From Permianibacter sp046297695 (lineage in GTDB: Bacteria; Pseudomonadota; Gammaproteobacteria; Enterobacterales; Permianibacteraceae): a DNA stretch of 60,633 nucleotides. Shown piece by piece: positions 34,606-43,863 of the stretch. Positions within the stretch are counted from its first letter, which is position 1, and each line of letters opens with the position of its first letter. The stretch spans positions 1-60,633 of the forward strand of contig JBKBHF010000023.1 of assembly GCA_046297695.1 (NCBI GenBank). The letters run 5' to 3'. A program made the position numbers and the translations under genes. A model generated the notes under the pieces. The model was given only the letters and a program-made list of their open reading frames with translations. It had not been told where the DNA came from and did no database searches.

Positions 34606-36483
34606 GTGAACCGCCGCATGCGCATGAAAGATCCGGTGGCGGAAACCAGTCTGTTCTTTGTTCGCGCCACCATTGCCGCCGTCGTCATGGGCCTGCTGAT
34701 GTTGGTGCTCGCGGCGCGCCTGTTCTATCTGCAAGTTGTTGAACACCATCAGTATCGCACGCTGGCGGATCGCAACCGGATCAGCGTGCAGCCCATCGCA
34801 CCGACCCGTGGCCTCATTTACGATCGCAACGGCGTATTGCTGGCGGAGAACCGTTCCAGTTTTGCCCTCGAAATCATTCCCGCCAAAGTCCCGGACCTGC
34901 CGGCGACGCTCGATCAGCTGGCACTGCTCATCAGCATCAGCGATGACGACCGCGAGCGGTTTGAGACAGAAAGAAAACAGCACCGACGCGACCAGCCGGT
35001 GCCTATCCGCAGCCGCTTGACCGACAAAGAAGTCGCGGTTTTCGCCAGCAACCAGCATCGCTTCCCTGGCGTCAACTTGACCGGTCGTTTGATTCGGCAC
35101 TACCCGTTCGGTCCGCAACTGGTGCATGCGATTGGCTATGTCGGTCGCATCAATGACAAAGAGTGGGAAAAGCTCGACCAGAACAATTATGCCGCCACCC
35201 AGCACATCGGCAAACTCGGTCTGGAAAAGCACTATGAGAGCGTGCTGCATGGCGCCGCCGGTTTTCAGGAAGTGGAAACCGATGTCCATGATCGGGTGGT
35301 GCGCGTGCTCAACCGTGTCGCACCGATTCCGGGCCGCAACCTGCATCTGCACCTCGACAGCAGCCTGCAACTCGCCGCCATTGCTGCGCTGGGTGATCAG
35401 CGCGGCGTGGTGATTGCGGTCAACCCGAATAATGGTGGCGTGCTGGCATTGGTCAGCGCACCGGGTTACGACCCGAATCCGTTTGTCACCGGCATCGACC
35501 GGCAGAGCTACAAGGCACTGCTCGAATCACCCGATGTGCCGCTTTACAACCGTGCGCTGCTCGGCGTCTACCCACCGGGTTCCACGGTCAAGCCGCATTT
35601 GGCGTTGGCGGGTCTTATCAGCGGTGCGACAACGGTGGATCGAAAAGTCTGGGATCCGGGCTGGTTCAAGTTGCCCGGCGACGATCGGCGTTATCGCGAC
35701 TGGGTGCTGAACAAGGGCCTGCCGGCGCACGGCTGGGTCGATGCGCGAGAAGCGATCATCCAGTCTTGCGACACCTACTTTTATGATCTCGCCAACCGCA
35801 TGGGTATCGATGAGTTGTCGAGCCAGATGCGCCGGTTCGGTTTTGGTCAGCTGACCGGGCTCGATGTCGACGAAGAAGTGCGTGGCTTGCTGCCGACCCG
35901 CGAATGGAAACGGCGCGTGCGCAAAGAAGCGTGGTATCCCGGCGAAACGGTCAGTGTTGGTATCGGCCAGGGCTACTGGAGCACCACTTCATTGCAACTG
36001 GTCAATTCCACTGCGATCCTCGCCAACGGCGGCCATCGCTATGAATTGCGCTTGGTGCGCGATATCGGCGATGGCGATTCGCTGCAGCCGGTGCCCGCTA
36101 CGCTGGCGGCAGAGCAGCCACAGATTCAGCATCCGCAATACCTGACGCTGGTGCGCGAAGCGATGCGCGATGTCGCGATGGCGCCGACCGGCACGGCCAA
36201 GAAGGCGTTTCAGGGTATCAACTACGTTGCCGCCGGCAAGACCGGCACGGCGCAAGTGGCCTCCTATGGCCAGAATGAAAAGTATGACGCCACCAAAGTG
36301 GATGAGCGTTTCCGCGACAACGCCTTGTTCGTCGGTTTCGCGCCGTATGACAAACCCGAGATTGCCGTTGCCGTGCTGGTCGAGAACGTCATCGGTGGCG
36401 GTGGTTCCAGTGCCGCCCCGATTGCCCGTCGGGTGATGGATCATTATCTGGATACCAAAACGAAGCTGGGGGCCGCGCCGTGA
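34606..36483 (+). CDS. mrdA: Penicillin-binding protein 2 (elongasome transpeptidase)
   Basis: The protein is 625 residues. One TM helix at ~15-38 is followed by the pedestal/dimerisation domain (APTRGLIYDRNGVLLAENRS) and the transpeptidase domain. The active-site SxxK is in YPPGSTVKPHLAL, the second motif in IQSCDTYFYDLANR, and the KTG motif in AAGKTGTAQVA. It cross-links peptidoglycan along the side wall with RodA. The start is a GTG at 34606. Its last codons overlap the rodA start as GTGA. Confidence 0.94.
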   Translation: MNRRMRMKDPVAETSLFFVRATIAAVVMGLLMLVLAARLFYLQVVEHHQYRTLADRNRISVQPIAPTRGLIYDRNGVLLAENRSSFALEIIPAKVPDLPATLDQLALLISISDDDRERFETERKQHRRDQPVPIRSRLTDKEVAVFASNQHRFPGVNLTGRLIRHYPFGPQLVHAIGYVGRINDKEWEKLDQNNYAATQHIGKLGLEKHYESVLHGAAGFQEVETDVHDRVVRVLNRVAPIPGRNLHLHLDSSLQLAAIAALGDQRGVVIAVNPNNGGVLALVSAPGYDPNPFVTGIDRQSYKALLESPDVPLYNRALLGVYPPGSTVKPHLALAGLISGATTVDRKVWDPGWFKLPGDDRRYRDWVLNKGLPAHGWVDAREAIIQSCDTYFYDLANRMGIDELSSQMRRFGFGQLTGLDVDEEVRGLLPTREWKRRVRKEAWYPGETVSVGIGQGYWSTTSLQLVNSTAILANGGHRYELRLVRDIGDGDSLQPVPATLAAEQPQIQHPQYLTLVREAMRDVAMAPTGTAKKAFQGINYVAAGKTGTAQVASYGQNEKYDATKVDERFRDNALFVGFAPYDKPEIAVAVLVENVIGGGGSSAAPIARRVMDHYLDTKTKLGAAP

Positions 36484-37601
36484 CGGATTTCAGTGGTCGC
36501 GTGCACACGCACAAAGAGCGCTACAGCCTGCTGTGGCGGTTTCATATCGATTGGATGTTGCTGGCCAGTCTGCTGGTGCTGATGTCGGTGGCCTTGCTGG
36601 TGGTTTACAGCGCCGGTGGTTACGACACGATGATGCGTCAGGCCGCGCGTTTTGGCATCGGTCTGGCGGCGCTGGTATTGGTTGCCCAGCTGCCGCCGCG
36701 GGTACTGAAGCTATGGGCGCCGATCCTGTTCGTCGCCGGTGTCATCATGCTGATTATCGTCGACGTGGTCGGGGTCATTGGCAAAGGCGCGCAGCGCTGG
36801 CTCGATCTCGGCTTCATCCGCTTCCAACCGTCCGAGCTGATGAAGATCGCGGTACCGATGATGCTGGCCTGGTATTTCGCCGAGCGACCGTTGCCGCCAC
36901 GCTTCAGTCAGATCGCGCTCGCCGGTGGCCTGATCTTGCTGCCGGTGGTGTTGATCGCCTTGCAACCGGATCTCGGCACGTCCTTGCTGATCGCGGCGTC
37001 CGGGTTGTTCGTGCTGTGGTTGGCGGGCCTGTCCTGGAAGCTGGTCGCAGGCTTGCTGGTCAGTGTTGCCGCGCTGGCACCAGCGCTCTGGTATTTCTAC
37101 ATGCATGACTACCAGAAGCAGCGGGTGCTGACGCTGATCGATCCGGAAAGCGATCCGCTCGGCGCCGGCTATCACATCATCCAGTCGAAAATCGCCATTG
37201 GTTCGGGTGGCCTGTACGGCAAAGGCTATTTCCAGGGCACACAATCGCAGCTTGAATTCGTTCCCGAACGGCATACCGACTTCATTTTCGCCGTGATTGG
37301 CGAAGAGTTCGGTCTGCTTGGCGGTTTGTTGTTGCTCGGTCTGTTTGCCTTCATCATTTTGCGTGGACTGTATATCGCCAATCAGGCGCAGGACACCTTT
37401 TCCCGCTTGCTTGCCGGTGCCTTGACTTTGACTTTCTTCGTCTATGTTTTCGTCAACATCGGCATGGTGTCCGGCATCTTGCCGGTGGTTGGCATACCCT
37501 TGCCGCTGGTCAGTTACGGCGGCACCGCGTCGGTGACCTTGCTGGCCGGATTCGGCGTTTTGATGTCAGTACATACTCACCGGCGGTTGCTGACCAGTTA
37601 A
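36480..37601 (+). CDS. rodA: Rod-shape glycosyltransferase RodA
   Basis: The protein is 373 residues with about ten TM segments, the SEDS fold. Signatures include LDLGFIRFQPSELMKIAVPM, the large periplasmic loop with HTDFIFAVIGEEFGLLGG, and the C-terminal GIPLPLVSYGGTASVTL. It polymerises glycan strands with PBP2. The GTG start lies inside the mrdA stop. Confidence 0.95.
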   Translation: MTDFSGRVHTHKERYSLLWRFHIDWMLLASLLVLMSVALLVVYSAGGYDTMMRQAARFGIGLAALVLVAQLPPRVLKLWAPILFVAGVIMLIIVDVVGVIGKGAQRWLDLGFIRFQPSELMKIAVPMMLAWYFAERPLPPRFSQIALAGGLILLPVVLIALQPDLGTSLLIAASGLFVLWLAGLSWKLVAGLLVSVAALAPALWYFYMHDYQKQRVLTLIDPESDPLGAGYHIIQSKIAIGSGGLYGKGYFQGTQSQLEFVPERHTDFIFAVIGEEFGLLGGLLLLGLFAFIILRGLYIANQAQDTFSRLLAGALTLTFFVYVFVNIGMVSGILPVVGIPLPLVSYGGTASVTLLAGFGVLMSVHTHRRLLTS

Positions 37602-37652
37602 TGATTGCGGGCCATCGTCACGGTGGTCCCTGAGACAAGAGGATGTTTCGGC

Positions 37653-38666
37653 ATGAGCCGTTTTTCACTGACGACCCGATGGTCGGGACTGGCCAGCATC
37701 GCCCTGTTGGCATTGGCGGGCTGTGCGGTGACGCCCGAGCAACAGTTTGCTGAACGGATGACCGTGCACGGTTTCAGCAAGCGCGAAATCATGGCGGTGC
37801 TCGATCAGGCCGAGAAGCGCGATGACATCATTGCCCTGATGACCAAACCGGCCGAAGCGGTCAAACCGTGGAAGGATTACGCGCCGATTTTTCTGACCGA
37901 CGCCCGGCGCAACAATGGCCTCGCATTCTGGCGCGAACATGCCGACACGTTGGCGCGCGCTGAACAGCAGTACGGCGTGCCGGCCGAATTCATCGTCGCG
38001 ATCATCGGCGTGGAAACCAATTACGGCCGGATCATGGGCCGCCATCGCGTACTCGATGCGCTGCACACCTTGGCATTTCATTACCCGCCCCGTTCACCGT
38101 ATTTCACCGGCGAACTGGAGCAGTTCTTCCTGTTGGTGCGCGAGCAGCAATGGAATCCGACCGAGCCGATGGGCTCGTACGCCGGCGCCATGGGCATGGG
38201 CCAGTTCATGCCGACCAGCTACCGCAAATGGGCGGTCGATTTTGATGGCGACAATCACATCGATCTGTTCAAGAACCCGGCCGATGCCATCGGCAGCGTC
38301 GCCAATTATTTCCGTTTGCACGGCTGGCAAACCGGTGGCGCGCTGATGCTGCCGGTGGAATTGCCGAACGAACCGGCACCGGAGCTGTTGTTCCCGAAGC
38401 GCGATGTCAAACCGCTGACCGATTTGTTTGCCGCTGGCATGCGTTCACCGTTGCCGATGCAGGGCGACTGGCGCGGCACACTGCTCGCGTTTGATGAAAC
38501 GGTTGGCCGCCGGTTTTATCTCGGCTTCAATAATTTCCGGGTGATTACCCGTTATAACCGCAGCCCGCTGTACGCGCGCGCCGTGCTGGAGTTTGCCCAG
38601 CAATTGAAGACGGCTTATCTCGAACAGTCCAGTCAGGCGCTGGCGCTGCGCGGAGTGGCGCGATGA
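37653..38666 (+). CDS. mltB: Membrane-bound lytic transglycosylase B
   Basis: The protein is 337 residues. A lipoprotein signal (IALLALAGCAVT) is followed by the MltB/SLT_2 domain. The catalytic glutamate is in IVAIIGVETNYGRIMG, and further motifs are MGSYAGAMGMGQFMPTSYRK and FDGDNHIDLF. It cleaves peptidoglycan to 1,6-anhydro products. The start at 37653 is supported by AGAGGA nine bases upstream. Next to rodA and rlpA, as in Pseudomonas. Confidence 0.93.
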   Translation: MSRFSLTTRWSGLASIALLALAGCAVTPEQQFAERMTVHGFSKREIMAVLDQAEKRDDIIALMTKPAEAVKPWKDYAPIFLTDARRNNGLAFWREHADTLARAEQQYGVPAEFIVAIIGVETNYGRIMGRHRVLDALHTLAFHYPPRSPYFTGELEQFFLLVREQQWNPTEPMGSYAGAMGMGQFMPTSYRKWAVDFDGDNHIDLFKNPADAIGSVANYFRLHGWQTGGALMLPVELPNEPAPELLFPKRDVKPLTDLFAAGMRSPLPMQGDWRGTLLAFDETVGRRFYLGFNNFRVITRYNRSPLYARAVLEFAQQLKTAYLEQSSQALALRGVAR

Positions 38667-39469
38667 GCAGGAAACTGCTGCGGTTACTGCTTGGCGCTGC
38701 CAGTGTGGTGCTATTGGCAGCATGCGCAACGTCGTTTGACGACGAAGTCGACAGTGGTCCCCGCGTCGCGCCGGATCTGCGTCATGTCCAGGAGCCGACA
38801 CCGCGCAAGGAGCCGCGCAGCCGCTACGGCAATCCGAAAAGTTATACGGTGCTGGGGCGCACCTATCACGTGCTCGATTCGGCCGATGGCTTTGTCGAGC
38901 GTGGCATTGCCTCGTGGTACGGCAACAAGTTTCACGGCCGGCGCACCTCAAGCGGTGAGCCGTATGACATGTACGCGATGACGGCGGCGCACAAGACCTT
39001 GCCGATCCCGGTGCATGTCCGGGTGACCAATCTCGACAATGGCAAATCGGTCATCGTGCGGGTCAACGACCGCGGTCCGTTCAAGGACGGCCGCATCATC
39101 GATCTGTCCTATGCCGCCGCTCACAAGCTGGCGATGACCGGTGCCGGTACCGCCCGGGTCGAGATCCGGGCCCTGACCGGTGACGACGACAGTGCGCCGA
39201 CGTCGGACACCGCGGTCGTCGGTAGCAACAGCGACGGCCCGTTCTTCGTCCAGATCGCATCCTTCCGCAGCGAAGACAGCGCCGACGAAGTGGCGGCGCA
39301 GGTGCGGCCCTTGGTTGGCCATCCGGTCAAGGTCTACCAAGGCGAGGGGCCGGATGGCACGGTCTATCGCGTGCGGGTTGGTCCGTTGTCTCGGCGCGAT
39401 TACGCCGAGAAAGTGCAGGAGCATCTGCAAGACAAGGGTTACGAGCGTCCTGCGATTGTCAAACCCTGA
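38663..39469 (+). CDS. rlpA: Septal-ring lytic transglycosylase RlpA with SPOR domain
   Basis: The protein is 268 residues. Lipobox VVLLAACATS; double-psi beta-barrel domain at ~85-170 (GIASWYGNKFHGRRTSSGE, catalytic Asp in VRVNDRGPFKDGRIIDLS); C-terminal SPOR domain (~190-265, FFVQIASFRSEDSADEVAAQ) that binds denuded glycans at the septum. ATGA overlap with mltB. Confidence 0.94.
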   Translation: MSRKLLRLLLGAASVVLLAACATSFDDEVDSGPRVAPDLRHVQEPTPRKEPRSRYGNPKSYTVLGRTYHVLDSADGFVERGIASWYGNKFHGRRTSSGEPYDMYAMTAAHKTLPIPVHVRVTNLDNGKSVIVRVNDRGPFKDGRIIDLSYAAAHKLAMTGAGTARVEIRALTGDDDSAPTSDTAVVGSNSDGPFFVQIASFRSEDSADEVAAQVRPLVGHPVKVYQGEGPDGTVYRVRVGPLSRRDYAEKVQEHLQDKGYERPAIVKP

Positions 39470-39508
39470 ATCCGCCTCGACCATTAGTGAGAATGTGATG
39501 CGTAAAGG

Positions 39509-39537
39509 TTTATCGCTGCGGCCGGCTTGGTTACAAT
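39509..39537 (+). promoter_or_regulatory. Candidate promoter of dacA
   Basis: A TACAAT -10 box at 39532-39537 lies 41 bases before the dacA start; the -35 candidate TTTATC at 39509-39514 is weak but at 17-bp spacing. Confidence 0.35.
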
Positions 39538-39577
39538 TTGGCCCGCGCTTATGCCCCGCCATCTGTTGAATTCACGC

Positions 39578-40738
39578 ATGAAACGTCTGCTTTCCCTGTC
39601 GCTGCTGGCGCTTTCCTCGCTGGTGCAGGCCGGCACTTCCCCGATCCCTGGCGCCGCGCCAGCCCCCTTGATCGACGCGCCGGCCTGGATTGTCATCGAC
39701 TACCACACCGGCGTGGTACTGGCTGAGCAGAACGCCGACGATCGGCGTGAACCAGCCAGTCTGACCAAGATGATGACCAGCTATGTGCTCGCTGCCGAAG
39801 TCGCGAAGGGGCGGGTCAGCTTGAACGACATGGCCGTGGTCAGCGAGCGGGCCTGGAAGCTCAATCGCAACCCGGCGGAAAACTCGCTGATGTTCCTGGA
39901 AGTGGGTAAGCAGGTGTCGCTCGACGATCTGCACAAGGGCATCATCATCCAGTCCGGCAATGACGCCAGCATCGTTGTCGCCGAGCACGTTGCCGGCAGC
40001 GAAGAGGCGTTCGCCCAGCTGATGAACCAGTACGCCAAAAAACTGGGCATGACCAACAGCAATTTCGTCAACGCGACTGGTCTGCCGCATCCGGAGCTGT
40101 ACAGCTCGGCCCGTGACATGGCCAAGCTTGGCATTGCATTGATTCGCGATTTCCCGGAGGACTACCGCTGGTATTCGCAAAAGGAATTCGAATGGAACGG
40201 CATCAAGCAGCCGAACCGCAACAGCCTGCTGTGGGATACCTCACTCGCCGTTGACGGCATCAAGACCGGCCACACCAGCGGCGCCGGTTTCTGTCTGGTC
40301 AGTTCGGCGACGCAAGGTGGCATGCGCCTGGTGGTAGCGTTGCTCGGCGGCAAGAGCATGGCCTCGCGCGCCGTTGAGAGTAAAAAGCTGCTGAATTGGG
40401 CGTTCCGCAATTTCGACACCGTGCAGGCAGTGAAGGCCGGTGAGTCCTTGACCCGGCCGCGCGTCTGGTACGGTGACAGCGAAACGGTTGATGTCGGTTT
40501 GGCGCAGCCAGCAACGCTGGTGTTGCCGCGCGGTCGACGTCAGGATCTGAAAGCCAGCTACAGCCTGTTGCCGGATCTGCAAGCGCCGGTGGCGCGTGGT
40601 CAGGTCGTTGGCAAACTGTTTTTGCAGCTGGATGGCAAAGACGTGGCCGAACATCCGTTGGTGGCGTTGAAGGATGTGCCGGAAGGCGGTGTTGTGCGCC
40701 GGCTCAGCGACTGGTTTGCCAAGAAATTCTCGGATTGA
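39578..40738 (+). CDS. dacA: D-alanyl-D-alanine carboxypeptidase (PBP5/6 type)
   Basis: The protein is 386 residues. A signal peptide (MKRLLSLSLLALSSLVQAGT) is followed by the SxxK serine in EPASLTKMMTSYVLAA, the SxN motif in IIQSGNDASIVVAEH and the KTG motif in VDGIKTGHTSGAGFCL. The PBP5 C-terminal beta domain and an amphipathic tail (GVVRRLSDWFAKKFSD) anchor it to the inner membrane. It trims pentapeptides. The ATG at 39578 is the first with a normal signal peptide. Confidence 0.94.
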   Translation: MKRLLSLSLLALSSLVQAGTSPIPGAAPAPLIDAPAWIVIDYHTGVVLAEQNADDRREPASLTKMMTSYVLAAEVAKGRVSLNDMAVVSERAWKLNRNPAENSLMFLEVGKQVSLDDLHKGIIIQSGNDASIVVAEHVAGSEEAFAQLMNQYAKKLGMTNSNFVNATGLPHPELYSSARDMAKLGIALIRDFPEDYRWYSQKEFEWNGIKQPNRNSLLWDTSLAVDGIKTGHTSGAGFCLVSSATQGGMRLVVALLGGKSMASRAVESKKLLNWAFRNFDTVQAVKAGESLTRPRVWYGDSETVDVGLAQPATLVLPRGRRQDLKASYSLLPDLQAPVARGQVVGKLFLQLDGKDVAEHPLVALKDVPEGGVVRRLSDWFAKKFSD

Positions 40739-40766
40739 GCCGAACGGACAGATCGTCTCAGGATGC

Positions 40767-40800
40767 AAACGGGCCGGATGCCAATCGCGGCCCGTTTGTC
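40767..40800 (+). terminator. Probable terminator after dacA
   Basis: AAACGGGCC pairs with GGCCCGTTT across a 13-base loop and is followed by GTCGTTTT. The T-run is interrupted, so termination may be partial. Confidence 0.6.
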
Positions 40801-40839
40801 GTTTTCAGCAGCGCAAATCATCGAACAAGGCGGGTAGGC

Positions 40840-41685
40840 ATGAGCGTGGTATATCTGAACGATCAGTATCTGCCGGCAGCGGAAGCCAAGGTCTCGGCCT
40901 TTGACCGCGGCTTTCTGTTCGGCGACGGCATTTACGAGGTGGTGCCGATCTATGCCAGTCGTTTGCACCGCTGGTCGCAGCATCTGGCGCGTTTGCGCCG
41001 CAGCCTGGCTGAAATCGCCCTGCACTGTGCGCTGACCGATGCCGAACTGGAACAGATCGCGCAGCAACTGCTGGCGCGCAACCAGCTTGAAAACGCCAGT
41101 CTTTACCTCCAGATCACGCGGGGCGGCATGGCCGGTCAGCGCGATCATTTCTTTACCGACGGTTGCACCGCGTCGGTGTTTGCCTACGTCAATCCGTGGC
41201 CGCAGGCACTCGACGGCCCCGAGCGGGCAGCGCTGACGGCGATCACGGTGCCGGATCTGCGCTGGCAGCGCTGCGACATCAAGTCGATCAACCTGCTGCC
41301 GAATGTGCTGGCCCGGCAACAGGCCCGTGAAGCCGGTGCCGATGAAGCCATTCTGCTCCGTGACGGCGAAGCACTCGAAGGCAGCAGCAGCAATTTGTTC
41401 ATCGTCCGTGATGGCGTGCTGATCACGCCACCGGAGCAGCCGCGCATGTTGTCCGGCATCACCCGCGCCGTGTTGCTGGAGCTGGCCGGCAAGCACGGCG
41501 TGCCGGTCGAGCTGCGCGCCATTGCCGAAAGCGAGTTGCAGCAGGCGGACGAGATCTGGATCAGCAGCAGCCTGCGCGAACTGCGTCGTATCAGCCGGCT
41601 CAATGGCATTGAGTTGCGTTATGACGCGAGCACGGCGCTGTACCCGAAATTTGCCCAGTGGTTCTTTGACGATAAACGGCGCTGA
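40840..41685 (+). CDS. dat: D-amino-acid aminotransferase (class IV, PLP)
   Basis: The protein is 281 residues. The fold-type IV motifs are FDRGFLFGDGIYEVVPIYAS, the PLP lysine in RCDIKSINLLPNVLARQQA near residue 148 and EGSSSNLFIV. It resembles D-alanine transaminase, which would interconvert D-Ala and D-Glu and fits a cell-wall cluster. Branched-chain or aminodeoxychorismate lyase activity cannot be excluded from sequence alone. The order dacA-dat-ybeD-lipB-lipA is the Pseudomonas arrangement. Confidence 0.82.
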   Translation: MSVVYLNDQYLPAAEAKVSAFDRGFLFGDGIYEVVPIYASRLHRWSQHLARLRRSLAEIALHCALTDAELEQIAQQLLARNQLENASLYLQITRGGMAGQRDHFFTDGCTASVFAYVNPWPQALDGPERAALTAITVPDLRWQRCDIKSINLLPNVLARQQAREAGADEAILLRDGEALEGSSSNLFIVRDGVLITPPEQPRMLSGITRAVLLELAGKHGVPVELRAIAESELQQADEIWISSSLRELRRISRLNGIELRYDASTALYPKFAQWFFDDKRR

Positions 41686-41694
41686 TAGGTTTTA

Positions 41695-41720
41695 GTGGGA
41701 ACGGCCTAGGCCGCTCCCAC
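41695..41720. repeat. REP-like palindrome
   Basis: GTGGGAACGGCC is followed by TAGGCCGCTCCCAC; the halves are near-perfect inverted repeats. The GTGGGAGCGGCC core resembles Pseudomonas REP elements. Only about 60 bases separate dat and ybeD. Confidence 0.7.
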
Positions 41721-41744
41721 ACGCAGTGATGAAGAGGTGAGATC

Positions 41745-42005
41745 ATGACCGAGCAAAAAGAGCCCTGGGTGTTTCCTTGCCGGCTCGATCTGAAAGTGCT
41801 GGGCGATAGCCGTGATGATTTTGCCGACGACGTCATCGCCGCGATTCATGCCGTGCATCCGGGCGACTATTCGCACCGCATGACACCAAGCGCCGGAGGC
41901 AAGTACCTGTCGGTGACCGTTGCTGTTCACTTTGCCGAGAAAGCGCAAGTGGAAAGCGTTTATGCCGCGCTACGCGCCGTGCGCGGTGTGCGCATCATTC
42001 TGTAA
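41745..42005 (+). CDS. ybeD: YbeD/DUF493 family protein
   Basis: The protein is 86 residues, with the family start WVFPCRLDLKVLGDSRDDF and the C-terminal VYAALRAVRGVRIIL, a ferredoxin-like ACT-type fold. It lies just before lipB as in many gammaproteobacteria; a link to lipoate metabolism is positional only. Confidence 0.9.
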   Translation: MTEQKEPWVFPCRLDLKVLGDSRDDFADDVIAAIHAVHPGDYSHRMTPSAGGKYLSVTVAVHFAEKAQVESVYAALRAVRGVRIIL

Positions 42006-42019
42006 GGCCGATTGCCATC

Positions 42020-42724
42020 GTGACCGTTGAACTTAACGATACCGTTTTGTTGCGCCAACTCGGTCGCCAGACTTATGAACCGATCTGGCAGGCAATGAAA
42101 ACCTTTACCGATGCCCGTGACGAGCACAGTTACGACGAGATCTGGCTGGTCGAACACGAGCCGGTGTTCACCCAGGGCCAGGCGGGCAAAGCCGAGCATG
42201 TGCTGGCGCCCGGCGACATTCCGGTGGTGCAGGTCGATCGCGGTGGGCAGGTGACCTATCACGGCCCCGGTCAGCAGGTGGTGTACTTCCTGCTCGACCT
42301 GCGCCGGAAAAAACTCGGCGTCCGTGAGCTGGTGACGGCGCTGGAAAACGCCGTGGTCGATACCTGTGCGCACTATGGCGTGCCGGCCGCGCCGCGCGCC
42401 GATGCCCCCGGCGTGTACCTGACCGGCGGGCCGAACACTGCGGCCAAGATCTGCAGCATCGGTCTGCGCGTCCGGCACGGCTGTACCTTTCATGGCATTG
42501 CCTTCAACATTCATATGGATCTGGAGCCGTTTTTCCGCATTAACCCCTGCGGTTATCAGGGCCTTCAGATGACGACCTTGGCCAATGAGGGCGGACCAGA
42601 ACAGTTGGCGACGGTCGAGCCGGTGCTCATCAAGGCTCTGCTGGAGCGGCTGGGCTATAATGCCGCCCGCTCCGCGCCGGCTGCCGCCGCGCTGGGCCAA
42701 CCCCTTTCCGCTGCTGTGAGTTGA
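42020..42724 (+). CDS. lipB: Octanoyltransferase LipB
   Basis: The protein is 234 residues. Key motifs are LVEHEPVFTQGQAG, VDRGGQVTYHGPGQ, the catalytic lysine in AAKICSIGLRVRHG and the nucleophilic cysteine in RINPCGYQGLQMT near residue 176. It transfers octanoate from ACP to lipoyl domains. The start is a GTG at 42020. The C-terminal ~20 residues are Ala-rich and not conserved. Confidence 0.94.
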   Translation: MTVELNDTVLLRQLGRQTYEPIWQAMKTFTDARDEHSYDEIWLVEHEPVFTQGQAGKAEHVLAPGDIPVVQVDRGGQVTYHGPGQQVVYFLLDLRRKKLGVRELVTALENAVVDTCAHYGVPAAPRADAPGVYLTGGPNTAAKICSIGLRVRHGCTFHGIAFNIHMDLEPFFRINPCGYQGLQMTTLANEGGPEQLATVEPVLIKALLERLGYNAARSAPAAAALGQPLSAAVS

Positions 42725-42729
42725 TCAAG

Positions 42730-43731
42730 ATGGATAAGCCGGTAAACGCCGTTCCCGCCGAACCTGTCACCGACGCGGTGAAGCCGGGCAAAGCTGTTCC
42801 CGGTGAAAAACTGCGGGCGGCCGACAAGCTGGCGCGCATTCCGGTCAAGATCGAGCCGACGACGGAAATGCCGCGCAAGCCGGACTGGATCCGCGTGCGG
42901 CTGCCGAGCGGCGATCAGATCAACCGCATCAAGCACATGCTGCGCGACAAGAAGCTGCATACCGTCTGCGAAGAAGCGAGCTGTCCGAATCTGCCGGAAT
43001 GCTTCGGTCACGGCACCGCCACCTTCATGATCATGGGTGACATCTGTACCCGTCGCTGCACCTTCTGCGACGTGGCCCATGGCCGGCCGCTGGCGCTCGA
43101 TCCGGAAGAGCCGAAGAATCTCGCTGAATCGATCCGCGACATGAAGCTGAAATACGTCGTGATCACCTCGGTTGATCGCGATGATCTGCGCGATGGCGGC
43201 GCCCAGCACTTCGTCGATTGCATCCGCGAATCGCGCGCGCTCAATCCGAACACCAAACTGGAAGTGCTGGTGCCGGATTTCCGTGGCCGCCTCGAAGTCG
43301 CGCTGGAGATTTTCAAGGACGGCCTGCCGGATGTGTTCAACCACAACCTCGAAACCGCCAAGCATTTGTACAAGGCGGTGCGGCCGGGCTCCGATTACCA
43401 GCACTCGCTGACGCTGCTGAAAGAGTTTAAAGCGCGCTACCCCGGCATCCCGACCAAATCCGGCCTGATGCTCGGCCTCGGCGAAACCAATGAGGAAATC
43501 GTCGAGACGCTGAAAGACATGCGCGCCCACGACATCGACATGCTGACGCTGGGCCAGTACCTGCAGCCGTCGCGTCACCACCACCCGGTCAAGCGCTTTG
43601 TGACGCCGAAGGAGTTCGACGAGCTCGGCGAGATCGCCCGCAGCCTCGGCTTTACCCACGTTGCCTCGGGACCGATGGTCCGCTCGTCCTACCATGCCGA
43701 CAAGCAGGCCGCAGGCGAGAAAGTGTCCTGA
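42730..43731 (+). CDS. lipA: Lipoyl synthase LipA
   Basis: The protein is 333 residues. The auxiliary cluster ligands lie in CEEASCPNLPEC, the radical-SAM CX3CX2C cluster in GDICTRRCTFCDVAHG, and the C-terminal serine ligand in GPMVRSSYHAD. It inserts two sulfurs into octanoyl groups made by LipB. The ATG at 42730 is chosen; a TTG at 42721 overlapping the lipB stop is in frame and possible. A strong terminator follows. Confidence 0.95.
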   Translation: MDKPVNAVPAEPVTDAVKPGKAVPGEKLRAADKLARIPVKIEPTTEMPRKPDWIRVRLPSGDQINRIKHMLRDKKLHTVCEEASCPNLPECFGHGTATFMIMGDICTRRCTFCDVAHGRPLALDPEEPKNLAESIRDMKLKYVVITSVDRDDLRDGGAQHFVDCIRESRALNPNTKLEVLVPDFRGRLEVALEIFKDGLPDVFNHNLETAKHLYKAVRPGSDYQHSLTLLKEFKARYPGIPTKSGLMLGLGETNEEIVETLKDMRAHDIDMLTLGQYLQPSRHHHPVKRFVTPKEFDELGEIARSLGFTHVASGPMVRSSYHADKQAAGEKVS

Positions 43732-43749
43732 GCCGGTCGCGGTTGACGG

Positions 43750-43777
43750 AAAAAAGGCGTGCTCGGCACGCCTTTTT
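43750..43777 (+). terminator. Rho-independent terminator after lipA
   Basis: AAAAAAGGCGTGC pairs with GCACGCCTTTTT around a short loop, with a clear T-run. Confidence 0.9.
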
Positions 43778-43863
43778 CATTGCGGAAAGTTTTCTACCGG
43801 CGTTTAAACCCCGGCTGAGCCGGTTGCGTCAGACGGTCATCACGGCAACACTGGGGACTTGAC

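Noticed and set aside
43780..43863. ECF autoregulatory promoter (GGAAAGTTTT) ahead of the sigma factor gene
   Set aside because: No matching -10 element at the expected 16-17 bp spacing.
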